Shown here one piece after another: positions 1-8,156 of a stretch of DNA of 32,078 bases. The notes under the pieces were generated by a model, which did not search any database, was not told the origin of the DNA, and worked only from the letters and a program-made list of their open reading frames with translations. Source of the stretch: an uncultured Paracoccaceae bacterium (lineage in GTDB: Bacteria > Pseudomonadota > Alphaproteobacteria > Rhodobacterales > Rhodobacteraceae); assembly GCA_937138255.1 (NCBI GenBank), contig CAKZOU010000078.1, forward strand, positions 1 to 32,078, given 5' to 3'. Within the stretch, counting starts at the first letter, position 1. Every line of letters begins with the position of its first letter. Made by a program: the position numbers and the translations under genes.

Positions 1-142
1 GTGTCATGATTTTCCGGGGGTGGCCATTCCTCAACCCTATAGGCGCAGGGCGAGGTAAACTCAATTCGCATTGCTGCACGGTCGAAACTACGCCCGCGGA
101 CGTATTTGCATCTACCACATTGGTGGGTGCTGACGTCAGACA

Positions 143-403
143 CACGAAAACCTCGTCGAGATGCCTCTTCAAATGGCTCGTTCTCATCCCTTCGATCCGG
201 CGTTTCCGGATCTCGTTGGCGAACATCGGGCCGAACCGACGCCACCAGTAGCGCACCGTTTCATGGCTGATATCGATGCCGCGTTCGTGCAGCAAGTCCT
301 CCACGTTTCGCAGTGACAGTGGGAACCGCACATATAGCGCCACAGCCAAGCGGATGATCTCGGGGCTGGTTTTGAATTACCTAAAGGGAGAGCATTTGGT
401 CAT
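143..403 (-). pseudogene. IS6-family transposase, N-terminal fragment
   Basis: Read on the minus strand from the ATG at 401-403, the frame begins MTKCSPFR, then meets an in-frame TAA at codon 9, then continues as a normal IS6 transposase N-terminus with a YVRFPLSLRNVEDLLHERG helix-turn-helix segment and MFANEIRKRRIEG. It reaches the first catalytic aspartate (HLDEVFV) and stops there. The second Asp and the Glu of the DDE triad are absent because the element is truncated. Two independent lesions (nonsense codon and loss of the C-terminal half) make it non-functional. Confidence 0.85.
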
Positions 404-460
404 GCCCGGACGCTACCCGGCGCCCTACCCCGACTCAAGCGAAGTTCCTATGACAAGACC
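143..460 (-). mobile_element. IS6-family element remnant, copy 1
   Basis: This is the transposase-start half of an IS6-family element. The outer end is at 460, where the terminal inverted repeat (445-460, reading toward a GACAAGACC end) matches the ends at 21214 and 21292. Similarity to the fuller copy at 18182-18996 begins abruptly at 143, so the other half is missing. Bases 1-142 show no similarity to the element and no recognisable gene. The 8 bases after 460 are not repeated next to any other copy in this window, so no target duplication can be paired. Confidence 0.8.
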
Positions 461-576
461 CCTTTAGGTGCTTGGGATCGAGATTCTCGTTCACCACAGC
501 AGCGCTTTTACAAAGTCCGTCAGCTACTTTGACATCCGGCACCACATGGCTTCTTTGCGCAATTCCCAGACAACGG

Positions 577-1251
577 CTAGTGCCTTGATTGGCTCTCGAT
601 CAATTCGCTTATTCTCTCAGCGATCAAGAAGCTCGCGATGCGCGATGGGTGTATTCTGTCGAACGATAAATAGTTTCTTGCTCCGAATGGAACCAGATCG
701 GCGAGCGAGACAAAGTATATGTCGGGATTTGATCTTGCGAATAGCTCGATGCGCCGTTCCAGTTCATCACCATCCGCCTTACAGTGTTCAATCGGCGTAT
801 CTATCCCCGGACTCCGCAAATAGCCAACATAGATAACCTTGGCTCCTCCGTCTCTGGCCCGCAACAGCAGATCGGCGATCATGCCAGAACGTCCATCGGA
901 CGAGATGATCGTATTGAGGCTGTTTTCACACCTGCGACAGCCGCACCCGAGCCATAGATCGTTGCCGCCGCCATTGGCGACAACCCAGTCCCAATCCCCC
1001 TCGGAATATTGGCGATCAATGCCTCCAGTCATTAGAAAACTGGCGATTGTCGAGCGGTCCACTACTTCGGCCCCGGAAATCATCGACATTACGTCTGCCA
1101 CACTGCCATTTCCTACGGAATTCCAGGCCATCAAGGAATCGCCAATCGCAAGTATCTTTTGATTTCTACCTTCGGCGCAGGCGTATGCGGCCGGCATCAG
1201 GCCAATCAAAACCGCGAACAGAGGGGCGACTATATTGAGCATATTGAGCAT
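577..1251 (-). CDS. Secreted SGNH/GDSL-type hydrolase
   Basis: Probable exported esterase or acylhydrolase of the SGNH superfamily. With the start at the ATG at 1251 (224 aa) residues 1-26 form a classic signal peptide, a hydrophobic stretch ending in PAAYACA. SGNH blocks are visible: block I ILAIGDSL with nucleophile Ser39, a candidate block II Gly near 76, block III GGGND with Asn97, and block V SFDRIHPS with Asp198 and His201. An unusual Cys-rich GCGCRRC stretch follows block III. The frame stays open up to a TTG at 1344, but that start would put 31 residues before the signal peptide, so 1251 is preferred. It is transcribed away from the kinase at 1408. Known SGNH enzymes deacylate lipids or polysaccharides. 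A role on an acetylated surface polysaccharide made by block A is inference only. Confidence 0.8.
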   Translation of the reverse strand: MLNMLNIVAPLFAVLIGLMPAAYACAEGRNQKILAIGDSLMAWNSVGNGSVADVMSMISGAEVVDRSTIASFLMTGGIDRQYSEGDWDWVVANGGGNDLWLGCGCRRCENSLNTIISSDGRSGMIADLLLRARDGGAKVIYVGYLRSPGIDTPIEHCKADGDELERRIELFARSNPDIYFVSLADLVPFGARNYLSFDRIHPSRIASFLIAERISELIESQSRH

Positions 1252-1407
1252 ATGTCGAAGGCAGCTTCCATAGATCAAACTTCCAGACAAATGTGGCGTG
1301 ACAATGTCAACTTCCTTGAAAAAGATGAATAGCGCGCACCCCAAACAGAATGGGGCTTCGCTTTCTTCGACTGACGATTTCTTCGAATACCAAGGCTTCG
1401 CTACGGC

Positions 1408-4305
1408 GTGATAAAACGCGGGGGGGCATGCCTGATCCTAATATCTAACATCATCTCCCCCCTAGGTTGTGTACCATCCTACATTTGCCCTTTTTCTTTG
1501 CAACAACCCATTATAGTCTGGGGGCAGCAAAGCCCCACACTTGGAGGTAAGGCTATCCGATCGCTACTTAGGTTTTCTCCAAGTCGAACCGCCCTCATCG
1601 CTTTCGTTGTTTGTTTTGTCTTGGTGGGTGCAGCAAGGCACTGGGCGAATCTTGCCTGGCAGGCCCGCGGTAGCGAGCAGTTCGAACAGCTGGTCGTGGA
1701 GCAACAATCCGAGATTGTTTATCAGTCAGAGCGGCTTGGAAACACTCTCGCACCGGTGGCGGACCATTGGAGCGCGAATGGCGTCATAGATCGTGATGAT
1801 CTCCAGACTTTCTACACCCTCATGTCCAATGACGCCTTGTATTCTTCACTTCGCGGCATCGGGGTCATTGTCGCGGAACAACCCTCAGGCGCGGAGTTTC
1901 TGATTGAAACAGTTGTGCCGGTCGGCGCAAGTATCGGATTGTCCAGCGCAACTATCACAAACATGCCGACGCTGGCAGAAGCAGCAGCCGCGGCTCGAAC
2001 CACCTCACAGCCCCAACTCTTCCATAGTGGGACTAGCAATGCTGAGGGAGACTTCTTTCTAATTCAGCCTGTTCTTGGCAATGCCAACGAACAAGGTTCG
2101 CAAGCGATCAACGAGCGTCAGAGCTCTTTCCTCGGCTGGCTGCTGGCACCAATAGATACAGAAAGATTTTTCGAAGCATCAAATATGCTTTTCAGGAAAG
2201 AGTTGGGCATCATGGCATATTTCGATGTCGAAATGCCGGCCCATTCGACCGTTCCAGTGAGCAATGTCAGCGGAGAGGCGGCACACGACGCCAAATTCAC
2301 TGACACAATCGAAATTTCTTTGTTCGGGCTGGGATGGAAGATTGAGGCCTATAGCCTGCCTGATCTCGAGAGGCTGGCAGAAAACCCCGTTCAAGGGATG
2401 CAGCTTCTGGGCACAGCTATTGTGTCTGTAGCGATTGCAGTCTTGTTTCAAGTGCTCTCAGAGCGCGTCAAGGTCGTTCGACGGCTGGTCAAAGAGCGAA
2501 CTCGCGAACTTTCACGTCGGCAGCGACAACAACAATCCATCCTGGACAACGCGCTTGCCGGGATCATATCGATCGATAGTAGCGGTGAGATCTTGTTTCA
2601 AAACCGCTACTCCAGCGACCTTTTGAACCCGAACAACAACACCCCGGCCCCCAAGTACATATATGAGCTAATACCAGACATTGATTGCGTCTTGCTCAAA
2701 AGCGAGAAGCCGATTTCCTTTGACGAAGTTTTGGTGGCCGGACGGACTTTGCGGATTGGCGGTTCTCGCTGGAGCGCGCACCAGGAACACGACCGCATTA
2801 CTCTCATAGTCCTGGATATCACCGACCAAATCGACACACTCCTTCGGTTTGAAGCCGTTCAGAAACGCCTCGATGCAGCAGTTTCAAGCTCGGAAATCGG
2901 CGTTTTCGATTTGGATCTTGCAAACAACGTATCCATCGTCTCGGAGACTTGGCTTAGAATGATGGGGCTGGAAAACGTCCCACCCGATTTCGATGCACAA
3001 GCCTACTTCCTTGCGTGCCTGCATGAGGAAGATCGCAAAGTGGTAGAAGCCGCGGACCTCGCCGTTATTGAAGGGAGGGCCAAGCGTTCAATCGCCGAAT
3101 ACCGCATCACCATACCAGGCCGCGGCGAGCGATGGATGCGATCAGACGCAGCGCTGCTTGAGAAAGGGGTCGACAATACACCCACTCGATTTGTCGGCAC
3201 CCAGATCGACATCACCGACGAAAAGAGGGCGCAGGCCTCGCTGTCGGCCAGTGAGGATAGGTTCCGACGAATCTTCCATAACGCGCCAACGGGGAATATG
3301 CTCGTCAATCTCGACTTTGAGATCATTGAATTCAATCAAGAGATGGGGAGACTTTTCAGCCAAGCGTTGCGACTATCCGGCAAGACCCTTTTGCTTTCGC
3401 AAGTATTTGGGAACAGTTGGCGCGACCTCGAGGTCAGATTGCACGACCTGACAAGTCGGGAAGACGCCCGCATCAGATCAGAGCTTTGTATCGAGTGGGC
3501 CGACGATATGGTGGCTTGGCTCGATGTTGATGTGAGTTTGTTTCAGGACCCGGTAACAAACCAGCCAATCTTCTTCTTTCAGATCATCGACACAACACGT
3601 CTTCACGCGGCCGACAGAGCCAAGGACGAGTTTCTGGCGACCGTGAGCCACGAATTGCGCACACCGATCACATCGATCAAGGGTGCCGCAGGTTTGCTTG
3701 AGGTGTCGTCCAAGGAGCGGATGAACCCAACCGAGACCCGTATGCTTGAGATCATAAACCGGAATGCCGATCGGGTGACCGAGCTTGTCTCCGATATTCT
3801 GGACATCGAGAGCCTGAGGACCGGAACGGTCGAAGTTGATGTGGCCCCCGAACCTCTCGATCAAATACTGGAGGAAACGGTGCATGACCTCCGACCCTAC
3901 GCCGAAAAGTTTGGGGCCAATCTAGTAATTGAGACTCGCGAACGCGGCTTTCAAATTCTTGCAGACCATAGGCGGGCTGTGCAATGCCTTACCAACCTCG
4001 TGTCCAACGCCTGCAAGTATGGAGATCACAGCTCTCCGGTTCTGATCCGCACCGATTTGGACAAAGGTTCAAAGGTATGTGTCGAAGTCATCAATCAGGG
4101 GCTCGGTGTCCCAGAACCGTTCGAGGACAGACTTTTCACAGCGTTCTCTCGGGCCGACACCTCAGACACAAGAAAAACTGGCGGTACGGGGCTCGGCTTA
4201 AAGATCACCAAAGAACTGATGTCTCGAATGGGTGGCGATGTGACCCACCACCGAGACCCCAAAGGCCGCACTGTCTTCACCCTATGCTTTGTGCGAGCCG
4301 AATAG
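1408..4305 (+). CDS. CHASE-domain sensor histidine kinase with three PAS-like regions
   Basis: Membrane sensor kinase, 965 aa from the GTG at 1408. The true start is uncertain because there is no ATG before the first membrane segment. Visible order: TM1 near 60-77; an extracytoplasmic CHASE-like region about 90-325; TM2 near 330-350; PAS-like regions about 375-475, 485-610 and 615-735; then HisKA with phospho-acceptor His748 in SHELRTP; then HATPase_c with N-box Asn863/Asn867 and G2 box GGTGLG at 925-930. The G1 box reads NQGLG (896-900) rather than the usual DxGxG, so its ATP-binding aspartate is replaced by Asn. No receiver domain is attached, so it must pass phosphate to a separate protein. 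The SHELRTPITSIKGAAGLL stretch closely resembles that of the next kinase, which suggests duplication. A gap of 214 bases separates it from that gene. Confidence 0.85.
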   Translation: MIKRGGACLILISNIISPLGCVPSYICPFSLQQPIIVWGQQSPTLGGKAIRSLLRFSPSRTALIAFVVCFVLVGAARHWANLAWQARGSEQFEQLVVEQQSEIVYQSERLGNTLAPVADHWSANGVIDRDDLQTFYTLMSNDALYSSLRGIGVIVAEQPSGAEFLIETVVPVGASIGLSSATITNMPTLAEAAAAARTTSQPQLFHSGTSNAEGDFFLIQPVLGNANEQGSQAINERQSSFLGWLLAPIDTERFFEASNMLFRKELGIMAYFDVEMPAHSTVPVSNVSGEAAHDAKFTDTIEISLFGLGWKIEAYSLPDLERLAENPVQGMQLLGTAIVSVAIAVLFQVLSERVKVVRRLVKERTRELSRRQRQQQSILDNALAGIISIDSSGEILFQNRYSSDLLNPNNNTPAPKYIYELIPDIDCVLLKSEKPISFDEVLVAGRTLRIGGSRWSAHQEHDRITLIVLDITDQIDTLLRFEAVQKRLDAAVSSSEIGVFDLDLANNVSIVSETWLRMMGLENVPPDFDAQAYFLACLHEEDRKVVEAADLAVIEGRAKRSIAEYRITIPGRGERWMRSDAALLEKGVDNTPTRFVGTQIDITDEKRAQASLSASEDRFRRIFHNAPTGNMLVNLDFEIIEFNQEMGRLFSQALRLSGKTLLLSQVFGNSWRDLEVRLHDLTSREDARIRSELCIEWADDMVAWLDVDVSLFQDPVTNQPIFFFQIIDTTRLHAADRAKDEFLATVSHELRTPITSIKGAAGLLEVSSKERMNPTETRMLEIINRNADRVTELVSDILDIESLRTGTVEVDVAPEPLDQILEETVHDLRPYAEKFGANLVIETRERGFQILADHRRAVQCLTNLVSNACKYGDHSSPVLIRTDLDKGSKVCVEVINQGLGVPEPFEDRLFTAFSRADTSDTRKTGGTGLGLKITKELMSRMGGDVTHHRDPKGRTVFTLCFVRAE

Positions 4306-4397
4306 CTTGCACTGACCTCGCTGCGCCCACCATTGCGAGCCAAAGCCCCAATAATTTCCCTGCGATTAATTGATTGTTTCCCCAAATGGCCTCGGTT

Positions 4398-4426
4398 TTG
4401 ACCGATTTCGGGCCGCAAATTACCCA
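4398..4426 (+). promoter_or_regulatory. Candidate sigma-70-type promoter for the kinase/receiver pair
   Basis: In the 214-base gap before the kinase at 4520, TTGACC (4398-4403) is a good -35 match. It is followed after 17 bases by TACCCA (4421-4426), a poor -10. This is the only -35-like hexamer with correct spacing that I found here. The call is tentative. Confidence 0.25.
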
Positions 4427-4519
4427 ATCTACCAGGAATATTGATGATCGGCACAACCGCCAAACAGCACGTTTTCTGAGCTTTTCGCGATGTTTCGGGA
4501 TAATTCTGGGTAGTAAGAC

Positions 4520-6157
4520 ATGACTTTGATGGCGCTCAAACAGGCTTTGCAAGTTGCTCTGACGTTCTTTGCGTCGACTCACCTTGCTCCGGCGCTTGGT
4601 CTCGACGGGTTGAACGACCGCTTGCCATTCACGATCCCCATCTCCTTGGTGCTCCTGCTGTTTCTCCTCGTCACGATGTATTTGGAAAGGCGCCGCCGGA
4701 CGCGGCAAGACAGCAGCAACCAGATGTTTGCACAAGCCACTCTGGCACTGTTTAAACACTCCATGGTTAGCTTTTCGAACCTCGAAGGCAAACTCAGTTT
4801 TGCAAACGAGAATTTGCTTCGGGCTACTCAATTCGAAATGGATGAACTGGTAGGGAAATCAGATCGCGTCCTGTTCCCCCTCGATGAGCGCGACCGCTTT
4901 GACAAGATTAAGTCAAACATCTCGTCGGGATCGCCTTGGCAAGGCGAAATTCAGATTTGCAGCAAGTCAGGCAAACCAATTTGGGCCAGCGCCACGATCA
5001 TGCCATTCCTCAATGGTAAGGAGCAGATCGAAGGATACTTTCTCGTATGCAGCGACATTACGAACACAAAGGTTACACAGACCCAGAAGACGATTTTTGA
5101 GGCGCTAGAAACGCTTCAAGACCAAGTTCTTGTGCTGGATTTGCAGTCACTGGAAGTGTGCTACATGAACCGTGCAGCGATCGAGTTTAGTGCTGTGACC
5201 GGCGATTCCTACGTCGGCAAGACACCTTCAGACCTATCAATGGGCTATTCAGATAGTTCTTTTAGACAAGCTATCGCTCCGGTGATCGAGGGCGAGAAGG
5301 AGTTCGTCGAACTCCCCGCCAGAATTGGGTCGCGAGACTTCGAGTTGCGCGTTCAAGCCATCGACAACCTCTCAGCGACCAGGAAGCTGATGATTGTGAT
5401 GATCGATCTGACTGCGTGGAAAGAGGCGGAACGCCAAAAAACCGAGTTTGTTTCAAACGTCAGCCACGAATTGCGCACCCCGATGACCTCAATCAAAGGC
5501 GCGGTTGGGCTCATTCTTGCCGGTAGCACCGGCGAGGTGCCACCCAAAGCACGGAAAATGCTGGAGATAGCACATCGCAACGTTGACAGGTTGGTCAACC
5601 TCATCAACGATCTCTTGGACCTTGAAAAGCTGACCGCTAAGGAGATGGTGTTCGAGTTCGCTCCGGTCAATGTTGGTGAACTTCTGCGCGAGGCGGCTCT
5701 GGCAACCGAAGGCTATGCCAACCGCTTCGATGTCAAAATTTGCATGGAAAACGTGTCAACGCGCGTCATCGCAGAGATCGATTCCGATCGCACCTTACAG
5801 GTCCTGACCAATCTGTTGTCGAATGCCATCAAGTTCTCCAAGCCCGGTGGACAGGTCGAGCTGACATTGGAAGCGACGGACACAGACTTCACAGTCGAGG
5901 TTCAAGACCACGGCGACGGAATTGCGCCTGAACGGCAAAAAGACATCTTTTGCCGTTTTTCTCAAATCGGTGGCGATAAGTCCTCGGTCGTTCGCGGCAC
6001 AGGATTAGGGCTTTCCATCGTGAAAGAGATCGTCAACCAGCAGGGTGGCCAAATCTTTGTCGAAAGCGCCCTTGGTGTTGGTTCACGGTTCAGTGTAGTT
6101 TTCCCGCTAAAAGGCGCCCGCAAAGGCACTGAATCTCTAGGCGCAAGCGCCGCATAA
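4520..6157 (+). CDS. Membrane-anchored PAS-PAS sensor histidine kinase
   Basis: Histidine kinase of 545 aa. One clear membrane helix lies at about 36-55, followed by a basic ERRRRTR stop-transfer stretch. The weakly hydrophobic segment 8-27 may be a second helix. Two PAS-like domains follow (about 70-185 and 190-300), then HisKA with His316 in VSHELRTP, and HATPase_c with Asn435 in the N box, DHGDG at 463-467 and GTGLG at 493-497. All catalytic motifs look intact, unlike the G1 box of the kinase at 1408. There is no periplasmic sensor domain, so the PAS domains probably read a cytoplasmic, redox or membrane cue. It ends 13 bases before the single-domain receiver at 6171, so the two are probably co-transcribed and are likely partners. 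Confidence 0.9.
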   Translation: MTLMALKQALQVALTFFASTHLAPALGLDGLNDRLPFTIPISLVLLLFLLVTMYLERRRRTRQDSSNQMFAQATLALFKHSMVSFSNLEGKLSFANENLLRATQFEMDELVGKSDRVLFPLDERDRFDKIKSNISSGSPWQGEIQICSKSGKPIWASATIMPFLNGKEQIEGYFLVCSDITNTKVTQTQKTIFEALETLQDQVLVLDLQSLEVCYMNRAAIEFSAVTGDSYVGKTPSDLSMGYSDSSFRQAIAPVIEGEKEFVELPARIGSRDFELRVQAIDNLSATRKLMIVMIDLTAWKEAERQKTEFVSNVSHELRTPMTSIKGAVGLILAGSTGEVPPKARKMLEIAHRNVDRLVNLINDLLDLEKLTAKEMVFEFAPVNVGELLREAALATEGYANRFDVKICMENVSTRVIAEIDSDRTLQVLTNLLSNAIKFSKPGGQVELTLEATDTDFTVEVQDHGDGIAPERQKDIFCRFSQIGGDKSSVVRGTGLGLSIVKEIVNQQGGQIFVESALGVGSRFSVVFPLKGARKGTESLGASAA

Positions 6158-6170
6158 AAGGTTGAAATCG

Positions 6171-6542
6171 ATGATACGCATTCTCCAACTTGAAGACGAT
6201 CCCGATATTCTCGAGATATGCGAAATGGCTCTTGGTATGGAGGAAGACTTAGTTCTCCTGCAATGCACGTCTGGCGATGAGGCCATCGCCAAAGCACAGG
6301 AATTCAAGCCCGACCTGCTGCTATTGGACGTAATGCTACCAAATATGTCAGGAACCGTTGCGCTCGAGCATCTGAGAAAACTATCAGGTCTTGAAACAGT
6401 GCCAGCTGTCTTCTTCACAGCGAGGCTTCAGAATGGTGAGGTCAGCGCGCTGCTAGCTCGGGGTGCTTCAAAAGTGATTTCGAAGCCGTTTGATCCATTA
6501 TCGCTGGGTCAAGAAATCATAGAAGTCGTCAATCGCCGCTAG
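6171..6542 (+). CDS. Single-domain response regulator (CheY-like receiver)
   Basis: Stand-alone receiver of 123 aa. The acidic pocket is EDD at 8-10, the phospho-acceptor is Asp53 in LLLLDVML, the switch Thr is in FFTAR (about 83), and the conserved Lys is Lys105 in SKPFDP. There is no output domain, so it either acts by protein binding or shuttles phosphate in a relay, for which the Hpt protein encoded next door is an obvious partner. The ATG at 6171 is chosen because AAAAGG ends 9 bases before it; a TTG at 6162 is in frame but too close to that site. Its stop codon shares the CTAG at 6539-6542 with the stop of the convergent Hpt gene. Confidence 0.92.
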   Translation: MIRILQLEDDPDILEICEMALGMEEDLVLLQCTSGDEAIAKAQEFKPDLLLLDVMLPNMSGTVALEHLRKLSGLETVPAVFFTARLQNGEVSALLARGASKVISKPFDPLSLGQEIIEVVNRR

Positions 6543-6901
6543 GCAACACCGTCCGAAGGCTGTTGGAGCCCGGCCGCAGTTCTAATGACCTCGTCCAGGA
6601 AATCTTCGATTGATCGTTTGATCTTTGCGACAGAGGTCAACTTCTGTTCACTAAACCGAATTATCTCTGCCTCAGCGTTCTGAGCCCTCGCGCCAAGGGC
6701 AGTGAAACCCAGCGTTCCGGCAGAACCTGCAATGCTGTGAAGCGCTCTCTGCGCTTGAAAAGCCATTTCACCTGGCGGTTCCGAAGCGCCGCTTTCCAAG
6801 ATTTCCAAGAGATCTTCGAGCACTAGGATCTTTTGATCGAGCCGCGCAAGAAAGCGCGAACGGATCTGGCTCAACCCCGGAAGTTCGGCAATATCGGCCA
6901 T
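6539..6901 (-). CDS. Stand-alone Hpt phosphotransfer protein
   Basis: Small helical protein of 120 aa with the Hpt signature LHSIAGSAGTLGF, where His55 is the predicted phospho-acceptor followed by the conserved small residues and glycine of the HxxxGxxxxxG pattern. Hpt proteins relay phosphate from one receiver to another. None of the three kinases here has a fused receiver, so the donor is probably the free receiver at 6171 or one of the receiver/GGDEF-like proteins. Its ATG overlaps by one base the TAA of the upstream gene (TAATG at 6901), which points to translational coupling with that receiver protein. It converges on the receiver gene at 6171. Confidence 0.88.
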   Translation of the reverse strand: MADIAELPGLSQIRSRFLARLDQKILVLEDLLEILESGASEPPGEMAFQAQRALHSIAGSAGTLGFTALGARAQNAEAEIIRFSEQKLTSVAKIKRSIEDFLDEVIRTAAGLQQPSDGVA

Positions 6902-7890
6902 TAGCCAACCTCGTCCTGGTGGCCCGTAAACCAGAAGTCATCTAGCCTTTTCTCAATGTCCATAGCTTCGCGCTCCGCACTTTGATGCGCGTCGGCTAGC
7001 GCGTCGCATATCGATCCAGTTGCGCGCCAGACCAAACGCAAGAAAGCTCCGCACGCGACGCGCAATTCAAGAGGGTCGCCGTTAGAAAACCGAAGATCCA
7101 TTCTCTGAATCTGAAGATTGATCCGATTCACTAGTCCACGCAGATCCGGTTTGTAGCCTCCATGAATAACACAATCGAACGTCCCATTTCCACCATAGGC
7201 CATCAGGAATTGTTCGGGCTTGAGACAGTCTGAAATAGCCTCAGCAACGTCTGCGATCATACTTTCGAACTCGAATCCACTACAGCGCTCATGCAGCTCT
7301 TCGATCCGCCGAATGGAAATCGCAAATACGCCCGAACCAAACAGATTGCCACGAGATAGCTGCGTTAGGTAGTTGGTCAAAGCGTTCGGCTCTACCAACC
7401 CATCCACATCGAAAATGGAAATCGGATCGAGGATGTTGACCTTACCGTCGGTCGCATTCACCTTATAGGCTGTACGAGAAGACACATACAAAGATTCCTC
7501 GAGAGACATAACACTCTGGGTTCTCTGATGCGCGATCCGTATGCGGGTCTGCACTTCACCGATATCAAAAGGTTTGGTCAGATAATCCGTCGCTCCGGCC
7601 GCAAAGGCTGAATCGATGTATCGCTTGTCTGACATTGCGGTGATCATGACGATCGGCGTAAGCCGATATTGATCGATTGTCCGAATTTCTGCGCAAAGCT
7701 GAACGCCGTCTTTGACCGGCATTTGGATGTCCAACAAGAAACAGTCGAACGGTGTTTCCGAGTTGGCAATTACTTCCAGAGCTTCGTCCGAACCAGGAGC
7801 GGAGGTCAACTCAAACTCAGGCATCTGGGCGACAATCGCGTCCAGAATTTCCAGAATGATTGGATCATCATCAACCGCTAGAATACGCAT
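6901..7890 (-). CDS. Response regulator with degenerate GGDEF-like output domain
   Basis: Receiver of about 120 residues fused to a C-terminal domain of about 200 residues (329 aa). The receiver is complete: DDD at 7-9, phospho-acceptor Asp54, switch Thr at about 84, Lys106 in TKPFDI. The C-terminal half fits the GGDEF fold by pattern, but at the signature position it reads AYGGNGTF (232-238) rather than GGDEF, so the catalytic acidic residues are missing and diguanylate cyclase activity is not expected. The protein is clearly paralogous to the one at 17178-18146. The ATG at 7890 is preferred over the longer frame up to 7938 because the receiver begins there and a GGGG ribosome site lies 6 bases upstream. 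It is coupled to the Hpt gene downstream. Confidence 0.85.
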   Translation of the reverse strand: MRILAVDDDPIILEILDAIVAQMPEFELTSAPGSDEALEVIANSETPFDCFLLDIQMPVKDGVQLCAEIRTIDQYRLTPIVMITAMSDKRYIDSAFAAGATDYLTKPFDIGEVQTRIRIAHQRTQSVMSLEESLYVSSRTAYKVNATDGKVNILDPISIFDVDGLVEPNALTNYLTQLSRGNLFGSGVFAISIRRIEELHERCSGFEFESMIADVAEAISDCLKPEQFLMAYGGNGTFDCVIHGGYKPDLRGLVNRINLQIQRMDLRFSNGDPLELRVACGAFLRLVWRATGSICDALADAHQSAEREAMDIEKRLDDFWFTGHQDEVG

Positions 7891-8070
7891 ATGTGACCCC
7901 GCTTTCTTTTTGCACTTGAACCGGTCGTCGCCCTTCACGACTCGAGCCTCAAGGCGTTGGCTTGCGAAGCAAGATTGTTGCAGCTTATGGCAACTATATG
8001 ACGTGGAACGTCAAATTAGCAAGAAAGGCTCACATCCATAGATTGTGTTGCGGTCAAGATACACTATCGG

Positions 8071-8099
8071 TATGCAATTGCATAGAAATTCAGCTTTCT
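8071..8099. promoter_or_regulatory. Perfect 14-bp palindrome and adjacent inverted repeat in an intergenic region
   Basis: The 266-base gap 7891-8156, upstream of the receiver/Hpt genes and downstream of the kinase at 8157, holds a perfect palindrome TATGCAATTGCATA at 8071-8084. It is followed directly by an AGAAA/TTTCT inverted repeat (8084-8088 and 8095-8099). A perfect, AT-rich palindrome upstream of a minus-strand gene pair is typical of a dimeric regulator site, but no regulator is identified. A shorter CTTGC-GAA-GCAAG hairpin lies at 7961-7973. No convincing terminator was seen. Confidence 0.35.
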
Positions 8100-8156
8100 G
8101 ACCCGCGGCCCAATGGGCCACTCTTTTGGATGACAAGCTCGCACAGTTGCCGATGC

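Noticed and set aside
577-1344. Longer 255-residue SGNH hydrolase from a TTG at 1344
   Set aside because: It would place about 30 residues before the signal peptide; the ATG at 1251 gives a normal secreted protein.
6901-7890. Diguanylate cyclase
   Set aside because: The C-terminal domain lacks the acidic GGDEF residues (GGNGTF), as does its paralog (AGQGTF), so catalytic activity is not claimed.
8107-8119. Hairpin GGCCC-AAT-GGGCC as terminator of the kinase gene at 8157
   Set aside because: On the minus strand no T-rich run follows the stem; the T-rich side faces the wrong way.
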